Positions 8,015 through 18,800 of a stretch of 64,000 nucleotides of DNA are shown piece by piece. Position numbers and translations under genes: made by a program. Position 1 is the stretch's first letter, and each line of letters begins with the position of its first letter. The DNA lies in assembly GCF_028649455.1 (NCBI RefSeq), contig NZ_JAQSIO010000005.1, positions 1 through 64,000 of the forward strand, written 5' to 3'. The notes under the pieces are model-generated. The model was not told where the DNA came from. It worked only from the letters and a program-made list of their open reading frames with translations, and ran no database searches. Source of the stretch: Curvibacter microcysteis. GTDB taxonomy: Bacteria > Pseudomonadota > Gammaproteobacteria > Burkholderiales > Burkholderiaceae_C.

Positions 8015-9934
8015 ATGCGCCGCTCCATCGCCACCGTCTCCATGAGTGGGACCTTGAGCCAAAAGCTCGAGGCCATCGCCGCCGCCCGTTTTGACGGCAT
8101 CGAGCTGTTCGAAGCCGACTTCATCAACTTCAACGGCAGTGCCCGCGACCTGCGCCGCCAAGCCGAGGACCTGGGCCTGGGCATTGACCTGTACCAGCCC
8201 TTCCGCGACTTCGAAGGCATGCCCGACGCACAGTTCAAGCGCAGCCTCGAGCGCGCCGAACGCAAGTTCGATGTGATGGAAGAACTGGGCTGCCCGCTGG
8301 TGCTGGTGTGCTCCAACACCTCGCCGCTGTCGCTCAACGACCCCGCTCGGTCCGCCGCCCAGTTGCATGAACTGGCCGAGCGCGCCAGTCGGCGCAACCT
8401 GCGCATTGGCTACGAAGCCCTGGCCTGGGGCCGCTGGGTGAACCTGTACCAACAGGCGTGGAACATCGTCGACACCGCCAATCACCCGCACCTGGGCGTG
8501 ATCCTGGACAGCTTCCACACCCTGTCGCTGAAGGACGACCCCAGTGGCATCGCCCAGCTGCCGGGTGATCGCATCTTCTTTGTGCAGATGGCCGATGCCC
8601 CCTTGATGAGCCTGGACGTGATCCAGTGGGCGCGCCACCACCGCAACTTCCCCGGCCAAGGCAAGCTCGACGTCGAGACCTTCTTTGAGCAGGTGCTGCT
8701 GTCAGGCTACACCGGCAACCTGTCGCTGGAAATCTTCAACGACGTGTTCCGCGAAACCCCCAACCGCCGCACGGCAGTGGACGCCATGCGCTCGCTGCTG
8801 TACCTGGAAAGCCAGGTGCGCCAGCGACTGAGCCACAGCGCCCACAACCCGGCCGCCCCAGAAGCCGCCGCCGCCAGCCGCGCGCTGCAGCGCTTGGACC
8901 TGGCCATGCCCCCCCCAGCGCAAGACCTGCAAGGCTACAACTTCATCGAATTTGCCGTGGATGCGCCGGGCGCCCAAGCGTTGGGCCAGACCCTGAGCGC
9001 ACTGGGCTTTGAGCATGCGGGTCACCACCGCAGCAAGGCGGTGGACCTGTACCGCCAAGGTGAGATCCAGCTCGTCATCAACGCCCAACCGGGCTCGGAG
9101 GCGAGCCAACGTTTCGAGGACCAAGGCCCCAACGTGTGTGCCTTTGGCCTGAGCGCCGCCGACCCGGTGCAGGCAGCCAACCGCGCTGCCGCCCTGCTGT
9201 CGGCGCGCCACCATTCCCCGCTGGGTCCGCAAGAGCTGCAGTTGCCTGCCATCATTGCCCCGGGGGGCGCCGTGGTGCACTTTGTGCACGCAGGCACCAC
9301 CTTGGCAGCTGATTTCGACCCCGTTCCAAGCCGCCCTGGACCACCGGCAGATGCGGGTCTGACCCACATCGACCATATGGCCCTGGCCCTGGCCACCGAC
9401 CAACTCGACACCTGGACCCTGTTTGGCAAAGCCATCCTGGGCCTGCAAGCTGGTGAAAGCCAGGAACTGGCCGACCCCTTTGGCCTGATCCGCAATTGCG
9501 CGCTGAGCAACCCCAGCCGGGCGCTGCGCCTGGTGATGAACGCCTCCACCAGCCAGCGCACACGGACCGCGCGCCAGGTGCACACCACCGGCCGCTCGGG
9601 CGGCAGCGTGCACCACATCGCCTTGGGCACCCCAGACATTTTTGCCACCGTGCGCCGTCTGCGTGAGCGCGGCGTGAAGTGGGTGCCCATCAGCGCCAAC
9701 TACTACGACGACCTGCTGGCCCGGCTCGACCTGGACGAAGCCCTGGTCCGCGACATGCAGGCCCACCACATCGTCTGCGATCTGTCAGCCCAAGGCCGCT
9801 TTCTGCACGCTTACACCGAGCCCTTCGCTGACCGCTTCTTTTTTGAAGTGGTGCAACGCGAGGACTACGACGGCTACGGGGCTGTCAATGCCGCGGTGCG
9901 CATGGCCGCGCAAGAGCAGGCCCGGCCAGCCTGA
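8015..9934 (+). CDS. quiC: 3-Dehydroshikimate dehydratase fused to an HPPD-like domain (QuiC1 type)
   Basis: The 639-aa protein converts 3-dehydroshikimate to protocatechuate in quinate/shikimate catabolism. Residues 1-280 form a TIM-barrel isomerase-like dehydratase. The metal ligands E134, D165, Q191 and E239 fall at the positions known for Pseudomonas QuiC1, with H168 nearby. Residues from about 300 form a two-part VOC/4-hydroxyphenylpyruvate-dioxygenase-like module that keeps a possible iron triad: H454 in HIDHMAL, H533 or H534 in SVHHIAL, and E611 in FFFEVVQ. Start ATG 8015 is preferred over an in-frame start at 7928 that would run inside the upstream gene. The role of the second module is not established in this family. 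Confidence 0.9.
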   Translation: MRRSIATVSMSGTLSQKLEAIAAARFDGIELFEADFINFNGSARDLRRQAEDLGLGIDLYQPFRDFEGMPDAQFKRSLERAERKFDVMEELGCPLVLVCSNTSPLSLNDPARSAAQLHELAERASRRNLRIGYEALAWGRWVNLYQQAWNIVDTANHPHLGVILDSFHTLSLKDDPSGIAQLPGDRIFFVQMADAPLMSLDVIQWARHHRNFPGQGKLDVETFFEQVLLSGYTGNLSLEIFNDVFRETPNRRTAVDAMRSLLYLESQVRQRLSHSAHNPAAPEAAAASRALQRLDLAMPPPAQDLQGYNFIEFAVDAPGAQALGQTLSALGFEHAGHHRSKAVDLYRQGEIQLVINAQPGSEASQRFEDQGPNVCAFGLSAADPVQAANRAAALLSARHHSPLGPQELQLPAIIAPGGAVVHFVHAGTTLAADFDPVPSRPGPPADAGLTHIDHMALALATDQLDTWTLFGKAILGLQAGESQELADPFGLIRNCALSNPSRALRLVMNASTSQRTRTARQVHTTGRSGGSVHHIALGTPDIFATVRRLRERGVKWVPISANYYDDLLARLDLDEALVRDMQAHHIVCDLSAQGRFLHAYTEPFADRFFFEVVQREDYDGYGAVNAAVRMAAQEQARPA

Positions 9935-9986
9935 GCGGGCGTGCCTGCCGGGCCAGTTCGGGCACGGCGCTGGGGACGCCAGCCGA

Positions 9987-11681
9987 TCAAGCCGCGCGCA
10001 GTTCGTCAGTGCGCAACCAAGTCAGCCACTGGCTTGAACTGAGGGCGGCACAACCCGCGGCCTGGCGTCGCAATTGCTGCAGCAGGCCAGCGTGGTCTTG
10101 GCCGGAGGCCTGGCGCAACAGGGCTCGCAGGGTTTCGGGCGACCAGACCAGCACAGTGCAGCCCTGGCTGACCCGGCATTCACGCATGGCAGGCTCCAAG
10201 CCCAAGGCATGAGCCCAGCCCAACCAGGCACCCGGACTCAACACCCGCATGCTTTGGCCGGGTGCATGCTGCAGAAACTGGGCGCGCGCAGTGGCGTCGG
10301 GGATGGACTCCGCCAGCGCCTGCCAAGCCAACCAAGGGTCTTCGGTCAGGGTGGCGATTGGCTCGCACAAGCTCAAGGCCACCGGTCCCAGTACCTGGCT
10401 GGCCTGCCCCACCAAAGCCTGGAACACATCCCGCTCCAAGCGGCGCGAGCGGCCAGGCACTGCGAGCGCCGGGTCAGCCAGGGCCTGCAGCAGCTGCGCC
10501 AGGTCGTCACTGGCCTGTGCTTCCATCAAGGGTCGGGTCTCCCGCAAGCGGCCGGCGACCAACAGTTTGATCGAGGCTCCCTCGCAACGCTCGTGGCGGC
10601 CGTAGTGCAGGGTCTGGGCGCTGCGGGCCCAGGCCTGCCGCAAGGCGGGGCTCAAGCCCGCCAACACGGTGCCCAGCAGTGCCTCTTGCAGTGCAGGGGA
10701 CGCGCCGACCGGGGCCTGAACTGGCGCAGCACGCAAAGCAGGCCGGGGGGCTGGGCTGGGCTGCACCGCAGCGCTGGCACCATCACCCCCTTGCCACAGT
10801 GCCGGAGCACCTTCCCAGATCGGCCAAAACGCAGGGGGCGCCGGCAGGGCCAGCCCTTCGCGTGAAAGGGCATACCAAAAGCGCTCCAGGAAAGCCGAGG
10901 CCATGCCGGCTCGTTCCATGTAGCGCAAGGTGTAGAAGCGCACGACATAGCGCAAGGTGCCGTTGGCCGGGTCGTTGGACACCAGCAAGACGCTGGGGCC
11001 AGGTTGTTCCAGCGCTCCGGGCAAACCGCTTTGCAGAATCTGCATGGCCGTGCGCACGACCTGGCCCGGGGCGTGCTCCGTGCTGACGAAAAACGGGAAC
11101 TCGTGGCGGAACGGAACATCGGCCGCAATCACCTCCAGGGATCGGTTGGTGAACTCACTGTTGGGCATCACGATGGTCGACCCCCTCACCGTGCGCACCT
11201 TGACCGAGCGCCAGGTCATGGCCACGACCTGCCCCTCCAACTCATCGCGGCGGATGAAGTCGCCCACGCGAATCGGTTTGTCGATCTCGATGGAGACGCC
11301 CGCAAACAAGTGTCCCAGCGTGGGCTGCAAGGCCAAACCAATGATGGCCGACAACAAGGCCGACGTCGCCAGCAAGCTGCCCAAGTCACGGTTCAGGCCC
11401 CAATGCAAAAACAACACCGTCACCAAGGCGTAGAGCACGATGGTCAGCACGGACTGAAGCAACTCGGAGCCGGCCCCGGACCGGTAGCGCAAAGTGCTGC
11501 GCAACACATGCACCAACAGTTGCTGCAGAACTTGGGCCGTGGCCAGGGCGCTCAAGCCCAAGGCCAAAGGGGTCAGCCACACGCCGTGAGCGGCCCAAGG
11601 GCTCAGACCCGGCTCATTGCTCAGGGTGACCTGCAGCAACCACGCCAGGGCAGCCAGCGCCAAGGTGATCAGGGGCCACAT
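9987..11681 (-). CDS. MscS-family mechanosensitive channel with a C-terminal regulatory region
   Basis: The 564-aa inner-membrane protein has three to four N-terminal membrane segments. A pore helix of the type SLLATSALLSAIIGLALQPTLGHLFAG follows, and then the MscS beta-domain (IDKPIRVGDFI, VVMPNSEF-like IVMPNSEF). After about residue 290 comes a Pro/Ala-rich linker and roughly 220 residues containing KLLVAGRLRETR. This resembles the core of a cyclic-nucleotide-binding beta-roll, though degenerate. The likely function is an ion channel gated by tension and possibly by a ligand. It starts 5 nt after the upstream haem-sensor gene, so the two are surely cotranscribed. No frameshift is seen. Confidence 0.82.
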   Translation of the reverse strand: MWPLITLALAALAWLLQVTLSNEPGLSPWAAHGVWLTPLALGLSALATAQVLQQLLVHVLRSTLRYRSGAGSELLQSVLTIVLYALVTVLFLHWGLNRDLGSLLATSALLSAIIGLALQPTLGHLFAGVSIEIDKPIRVGDFIRRDELEGQVVAMTWRSVKVRTVRGSTIVMPNSEFTNRSLEVIAADVPFRHEFPFFVSTEHAPGQVVRTAMQILQSGLPGALEQPGPSVLLVSNDPANGTLRYVVRFYTLRYMERAGMASAFLERFWYALSREGLALPAPPAFWPIWEGAPALWQGGDGASAAVQPSPAPRPALRAAPVQAPVGASPALQEALLGTVLAGLSPALRQAWARSAQTLHYGRHERCEGASIKLLVAGRLRETRPLMEAQASDDLAQLLQALADPALAVPGRSRRLERDVFQALVGQASQVLGPVALSLCEPIATLTEDPWLAWQALAESIPDATARAQFLQHAPGQSMRVLSPGAWLGWAHALGLEPAMRECRVSQGCTVLVWSPETLRALLRQASGQDHAGLLQQLRRQAAGCAALSSSQWLTWLRTDELRAA

Positions 11682-11686
11682 GGTGC

Positions 11687-12601
11687 TCAGTCCTTCTTGT
11701 CCGAGGGGGCGGCCGTGACGGGCGCGCGTCGGTCCATCAGGCGCAAGGCCTGGTCCACACTGCTCTTGAGCCGCAAAATGGCTTTCTGCAAATCACTGAA
11801 CTCACCTGGCGCCACCGGCAGGGTCGTGCCTCCCGGCCCGCGCTCCAGACTGGACGCCAAAGCCACCTGGGTCAGCGCCGCCAGGGGGTGGGTGACATGG
11901 CGACGCAAGAGCAACAACATGACGGCAGCAGACAGCACAAACACGCTGGTGATGGAGCCAATCGTCACCACCACGCTGTTCAAAGCCTTCTGTTCAGCGG
12001 GCGCCGTGGCCACCTGCACCAGTTGCAGCCCCACCACATCGCCCATTTGCCAACCAAAACCGTTGCTGCTTCCGTAGCGGGCCAACATGGCTTTGGGTGC
12101 CGCGGCCGGCACACTGTGGCATTGCAGGCAGGCGCTGGAACTCATGCGAATGGGACGGGCCACGTAATACTGCCGGGCTGCGCCCTCCCCCACCTCGCCG
12201 ATCAACTCTTGCCGACTCGGATCACCCTGGAACTGGCGCAGCAGGCCCACTTCCCAGTCCGTGGCCCGGTCATTCACATTGGTGGGGTTGAGCGAGCTTT
12301 CTCGGTACTTGTAGCCAGGCAACTTGTCTGCCAGGCGGTGCATGGCGCTCTGGGCCGCAAAAGAAGGCACTTGAGCGGCATGAAAACGGTCGGGGTCCGG
12401 CAAGCTGGCCAAAGCCTGGGTCACCTCTTCGGAGGTGAAGGCCCGCACCGCCAAAGCGGTCTCCAGCACCATGTCGGCCTTTTGCTTGATCTCGTCCTGG
12501 GCCTGGCGCGCCTCCAGCCGATAAGAAATACAGCCTGCCGCCACCACCCCGAAGACAAAGCAAAGAGCAATGATCCCGGCAAAGCGGGTTTCCAAACGCA
12601 T
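11687..12601 (-). CDS. DUF3365 (Tll0287-like) haem-binding membrane sensor protein with HAMP-like tail
   Basis: The 304-aa protein has an N-terminal membrane segment (about 7-26) and a periplasmic domain of the DUF3365/Tll0287 type. This domain contains NPTNVNDRATDWE and a c-type haem motif CLQCH (158-162). A second membrane segment (about 206-232) and a short HAMP-like region (RRHVTHPLAALTQVALA) follow, and no kinase, cyclase or chemotaxis output domain does. Haem attachment by the Ccm machinery is expected in the periplasm. The protein may sense redox state, NO or another haem ligand. The MscS-like channel begins 5 nt downstream, so it is the obvious partner, which is inference. The start is supported by immediate entry into the first membrane helix. 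Confidence 0.8.
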   Translation of the reverse strand: MRLETRFAGIIALCFVFGVVAAGCISYRLEARQAQDEIKQKADMVLETALAVRAFTSEEVTQALASLPDPDRFHAAQVPSFAAQSAMHRLADKLPGYKYRESSLNPTNVNDRATDWEVGLLRQFQGDPSRQELIGEVGEGAARQYYVARPIRMSSSACLQCHSVPAAAPKAMLARYGSSNGFGWQMGDVVGLQLVQVATAPAEQKALNSVVVTIGSITSVFVLSAAVMLLLLRRHVTHPLAALTQVALASSLERGPGGTTLPVAPGEFSDLQKAILRLKSSVDQALRLMDRRAPVTAAPSDKKD

Positions 12602-12845
12602 GATTTCCCCCTGACATCCAGCGCTGTCGCTTTGATGAGCGGTCGAGTCACTGGATCAGAAGTCATTCTGGGGGAAAGGGCTGGCCAGTGGTGCGTTTGC
12701 ATCCAAATGAGCTCTAACGGTCGGCATGTCATCACATCGTCACAAACCGCCCAAGCCCCTGGACGGCCGGATCCTCAGGCGAGGCCTCGAGCGACTGATC
12801 TTGCGCAGAACTGGCAAGGGCTGACCAGGGCCAGCCCCGCCAAAC

Positions 12846-15800
12846 TCAATGGGCCAAACGCACACAAAACAACACGCTGCCACTGCCACCTGATTGCAAG
12901 CCGATGGGTGCTGCACTGTTGTCCGTGAGCTTCCAGACCAGGGGGCCGGTTGCGCCCAGCGCGGGCTGATCGGTCACCGTGCAGCTGGCCAGCCCTTGGG
13001 GCAGTGTGCCGCAGCCAGCGCTCTGGAAGCCCGTGTAGGCCGGCACGGCGTCGGAAATCTGAATGCCCGTCACCGGCCCGCTGGAGCCATTGGCATAGCT
13101 CAAGCGGTATTCCAGGAAACTACCCGGCATGGCCGTGTTGCTGGCCGAGAAAGGCAAGGTGTCAGCCACCGTGCTGGGGCAAGTAGCCACCTTGCGAACC
13201 TCCTTCAACAAAGTCAACGCCCCAGAGGCGTTCACCCCCACCGTGGTGACATCCACCTTGGTCTGCGCGCGCACCACCGACCCGACCTGGGGTGTGGGCT
13301 GGTAAGTTTCCGTGGCGGTCAAGGTGGTTTGATCGGTGCTGCCAGAGGCGGCCGAAGCCGGACTGAACACCCGCACCAACAAGCAAACGGTTTGCCCTGC
13401 CGTGACCGACACAGGCCCGTTGAGCACGGTGTCTGAGGCGTCGAGGCTGGCATTGCACTGATTGTCCAAGTAGAGGGTGCTCGTCCACGGTGCCCCCGAC
13501 GGGCTGGGCTGATCCGCAGTGCTGAACACCACGCTCGCCGACGTGCCCGCCAAGAAGCTGTGCCCGTACACCACCGACTGCCCCGGCTGCAGCTGCTGGC
13601 GACCGTCCCCCGTCAACAGGCTGATCGGCACCTCGCCAAACACAATGCCGCTGTAGTCCGTGCCAGCCGCCAGGGTGAAGTTCAAACTGCGGGTGGCCGC
13701 ATTGAAACTGCCCGCCGTGTTGCCCGCTTGATTGCTGACGGAAACCCAAGCGCCAGGCGAGGTCTCGACCAGGCACACCGGGCCCGGCACGGCAGCCGCC
13801 GTGCTCAGGCTGAAGCGCCCCTCACCGTCCGTCACCGTGCTCGCATAGGTGGTCCCACTGCAGTTGCCCAAGGTCATGGTGACACCTGGGCGTCCTGCCT
13901 CGGCACCGTTCTTGACCCCATCGTGGGCCGTGCCGCCACCAGCACCGTTGTCTTGCAGCACCAGGCCCGACACCGTCTGCCCAGCCGAGGCCGCGACCGT
14001 GGCTGTGCAGACCAGGTTGGCACCTGCAGGCACCTGACCGGCCGTCAGGGCCAGCGTTGTGCCACCCGACACGCTGACATCAAAGGTGCCGGAGGGGTTG
14101 CCACTGGCCGCGCTGTTGGCATCCACGCAAGACGCCGAGCTGATCACCCAACCCGCCGGGCCACTCAAGCTCAGTTGCGTGGGGCTGCTGGCCGCCGCCA
14201 GGACCTGAACGGGGTTGGGACTGCCGGGCACCGGGCTGGAGGAAGCCCCCGCACTGACGAACGACTGGGCCGTGTAGCCATTGCCCGCCGTCGCCGAGGG
14301 CTGGGTGGTGAAGGTCACCGAACCGCTGCCCGTCTGACGCAACAGGCTGAGCTGGAAGATCGGCAGCTTGACCAGGGTCGCTTGGCAACGGATCACATTG
14401 CCAGCGGTGGTCGCCGTGGCGTCAAAGCTGAAAGTGCCCGTGCTGCCGGTGCCTGCAAAACTGGCGCTGCCCGGCGCGGCTGCGCCACCGCTGCTGCTGA
14501 CCGTGCAACTGCCGCCAGTGGCTGACCAGCCCGCAGGCACATTGAAGGGCACGGTGCTGGCCCCGGTGTTCAAGCCCTGGGGCGTGATGCTGCCCGTGCC
14601 CTGCGCCGGCGTACCCGTGGCACCCGTGGTGGTCAGGGTGGTGGCCGTGAAGCCATTGCCCCCCGTGCCTGCACCGATGGCAAAGGTGTTGTTGCCGCCC
14701 AGGGTGTTGAAAGTGAGCTGGAGCTGCGCCTGGCTCGACACCGTCAGCCCCGGCGTGGCCGCACAACCGGCCGTGGGTGTGTTGGTGCCCGTGCAGTTCG
14801 CCGGGGTTTGAGCGGCATTGCTGCCCGTGCTGTCCACGGCTGCGCGGTTGACGGCGCTGCTGCCCGAGGCCGATGCCACCGGGGTGACGCTGACGCTGAA
14901 CTGGGCAGAACCCGTGCTGGCCGGCAGGCCTGCGCTGAGGCTGACCGTGCACTTGAGCAGTTGGCCCGTTGTCACATCGCCACTTTGCACCGAACAGCTC
15001 ACCCCACTGGGCGTGACCGTGCCACCGCTGACCGGGGCTGCCACGTTGGCAAAGCCCACCCCCACCGGGAGTTGGTCGTACACGTCAATGCTGTTGCCGC
15101 TGGCCGCAGAGCCGGTGTTGGACAGCGTCAGCGTGTAGGCGCTGGTCACGCCCACCGTCAAGCTGGCGGGGTTGGTTTTGCTCAAGCCCAGGTTGACGCC
15201 GCTGCCCACGGTTTGGGGTGCGCTGGTCGTGCAGCCTGGCGTGGGTGTGTTGGCTCCCGTGCAGTTCGCTGGCGTTTGGGCGGCGTTGCCACCCGTGCTG
15301 TCCACCGCTGCTTTGTTGACGACGCTGTTGCCCGAGGCGGTGGCCGTTGGCGTCACGCTCACACTGAACTTGGCGGTGCCCGTGCTGGCCGGAATGCCCG
15401 CGCTGAGGCTGACCGTGCACTTGAGCAGTTGGCCGGTGCTCACATCGCCGCTTTGCACGGAACAGGTCACACCCGTGGGCGTGACCGTGCCACCGCTGAC
15501 CGGGGCCGCCACGTTGGTATAGCCCACCCCCACCGGCAGTTGCTCATACACGTCAATGCTGTTGCCGCTGGCGCCGCCGCCGGTGTTGCTCAGGGTCAGG
15601 GTGTAGCTGCTGGTCAGGCCAACCGCCAGATTGGCCGGGTTTTCCTTGCTCAAGCCCAGTTGGGTCAGGCTGCCTGCGGCAACCTGGTTGGTCGTCACCG
15701 CACAGCCCATGGGAGCCCCTGTGGACGAGCAATTGCTGACCGATGTGCTGCTCTGAGGCGCATTGAAACCCGTGGCGTCAATCCTGGCCTTGTTGGTGGC

Positions 15801-18800
15801 AAAGAACGCCGTGGCTGAGTTGCCTGGCAGAACCTGCAGGTCCACCGCCAAGTTCTGGCCCACAGCCAGCATGCTGGGCAGATCGACCGCGCACTTGACC
15901 AACAAGCCCGCAGCCACGCTGCCGCCAACGGCTGAACACGACACGGTGTTGGCCGCGACGCTGGTGGTCGGGTGGACGGGATCACGTGAAGCGCTGCCCG
16001 CTGGCACCACGCTGGCACCGACCAAGTTGAAACCAGGCCACAGCAGGTCGTAGAACTCCAGGTGTGGCTGCGCCGGTCCAGTACTGCTGCTGTCGTTGTT
16101 GCCAACGGCAATGCGGTAAGTAGAGACCGCATTGGCCTTGAGGCTTCCGTCGAGCGGGAAGGCGCTCTTAAACAAAGTCACCACCGGCCCAGAGGCACTG
16201 ACCGTCACGCCAGGGGCGACCGCGCAACCCGCTGGCGTGCCGGTCGCCGTGCAGGTGCTGGGCGTGGGCGCTGCAGCCCCCCCAGCGGGGTCGACCGAGG
16301 CTTTGTTGGCCCCCGTGGTGCCGCTGGCCAAGGCCTGCGCGCGCACTGTGACCACGGCCGTGGCGCCAGACGCCAAGCCACTGGCCAGGCCCACCGTGCA
16401 GGTCAGCAATTGCCCAGGGCTGCTGCTGGCGCTGCCACTGGCCGAACAGGAGGCACTGCTGGGCGTGACGCTGCCGGCGCTGCTGGGTGCGATGTCGAAG
16501 AACTGCATGTTCTGCGGCAACTGGTCCAACAAGGTGAGGCTGGTGCCCGTGGTCACAGCACCGGTGTTGCTGATCTGCAAGGTGTAGCTGCTGAGCGCAG
16601 CCACACTGCCGCTGGCTGGGCTGGTCTTGCTGAGGCTCAGATTGATGCCATTGCCCACGGTTTGGGGTGCGCTGGTCGTGCAGCCTGGCGTGGGTGTGTT
16701 GGTTCCCGTGCAGTTCGCTGGCGTTTGGGCGGCGTTGCCACCCGTGCTGTCCACCGCTGCTTTGTTGACGACGCTGTTGCCCGAGGCCGTGGCCGTTGGC
16801 GTCACGCTCACACTGAACTTAGCGGTGCCCGTGCTCGCCGGAATGCCCGCGCTGAGGCTGACCGTGCACTTGAGCAGTTGGCCGGTGCTCACATCGCCAC
16901 TTTGCACGGAACAGGTCACACCCGTGGGCGTGACCGTGCCACCGCTGACCGGGGCCGCCACGTTGGCATAGCCCACCCCCACCGGCAGTTGCTCATACAC
17001 GTCAATGCTGTTGCCGCTGGCGCCCGTGCCGGTATTCGACAGGGTCAGGGTGTAGGCGCTGGTCGCACCCACCGCCAGGGTGGCCGGGTTGGCTTTGCCC
17101 AGACCCAAGTTGACACCGTTGCCCACGGTTTTGCCAGGGCTGACCGTGCAACCTGGGTTGGGCGTATTCAAGGCCGTACAGACTGTGGGGTCGGCCACCG
17201 AGTTGCCGCCGGTGGCGTCCACGGCAGCCTTGTTGGACAAGGGCGCCGTGGTGCTGACGCTGGCATTGGGCATGACGTTGATGACAAACTTGACCGAGCC
17301 TGAGGCGGCGATGCCCCCAGTGCCGACATTGAGCGTGCACTTGAGCAACTCACCCGTGGCCACCGCACTGCCCGAGCCTGACTGCACGGCGCAGGTGGCG
17401 CTGCTGGCAGAGGCTGAGCCGCCCGTGGTGGGCGCAGCGCTGATGAACGCCACATTGGCTGGCAGCTTGTCATACAGCTCGATGATGCTGGTGCCGCTGG
17501 CGTCCACACCCTTGTTGGTGACGGTGATGGTGTACGCACTACCCACCCCCACGGTCAAGGTGGCGGGGTCCTCTTTCGTCAACTCCAAGAAGGCACCGCT
17601 GCCCGCTGAAACCGTGTTGGTGCTCACGGCGCAACCCATGGGGCTGTCGGTGGCCGAACAAGCCGCCACGGCGGCACTGCCTTGAGGCGCATTGAAACCG
17701 GTGGAATCAATGCGGGCTTTGTTGGTGGCGCTGAAGGCGATGGCCGAGTTGCGCGGCTTGATCTGCAAGTCCACGGCAGCGAACGAATTCACCGTCAACA
17801 GGCTAGGAAGGTCGACCGAGCAAGTCACCAACAAGCCCGCCACCACGGTGCCGCTGGTCGAGCACAACACCGCACTGGGCGTGATGGTCGTGGCGGGGTT
17901 GGCGGGGTTGAGCGAAGGGCTACCACTGCTGACCGCAATGGCGCCAATCCAATCAAAACCCGGCGGCAACTGATCGCTGAACACAAAACGACTTTGTGCC
18001 GAAGCCGAACTATTGGCTGAGCTGTTGCCAATGGTGATGCGGTAGGTCGATGCCACACCCGCCCTCAGGCTGGTGGCCGAGGGCGTGACCCCCTTGAACA
18101 AGCTCACCACAGGGCCAACCGCGCTGACCGAGAAGCCAGGTGCAACGGCACAGCCCGCCGGTGAGCCCGTGGCCAAACACGCACCCGGCGTTTGGGCGGC
18201 GTTGTTGCCGCTGGGGTCGACCGCCGCTTTGTTGCTGCCGGTGGTGCCACCCGCCTTGGCCAAGACGCGGATATGGAAGCCCGCCGAGCCGCCGGCAGGA
18301 ATACCGCCGGGAATGGTGATGCTGCAAATCAGTGACTGGCCCGGGTTGTTGGCCGCGCTGCCGGAGACCGAACAACTGCTGGCCGATGGTTGGACTGAGC
18401 CCGCGACACTGGGCTGAATGTCGTAAAACTCCAGGTTTTGCGGCAACTCGTCGTACACCACAAGGCTGTTTCCAGAAGCGACATTGCCCGTGTTGGAGAG
18501 CAAAAGCGCATAGCTACTGACCCCGCCCACGTTGCCGCTGGCTGGGCTGGTTTTGCTCAAGGCCAGCGTCACCGTGCCCTGCACGGTTTGCGCTGGGCTG
18601 ACGGCACAGCCCACCGAGGGCGTGTTCTGACCGGTGCAACTGGCAGGGTTTTGCGCAGCATTGCCGCCCGTGCTGTCCACCGCAGCGCGGTTGATAACGC
18701 TCTGGTTGGCCGCTGCGGCCTCAGGCTTGACGCTGACACTGAACAAGGCCGAGCCGGGAATACCGCCGCTGACCGCACGGATACCGGCGCTGAAGGTGAG

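Noticed and set aside
16062-17303. Long plus-strand frame opposite the giant DUF11 gene.
   Set aside because: Its repeats are just the antisense of the DUF11 repeats, with no signal peptide or family match.
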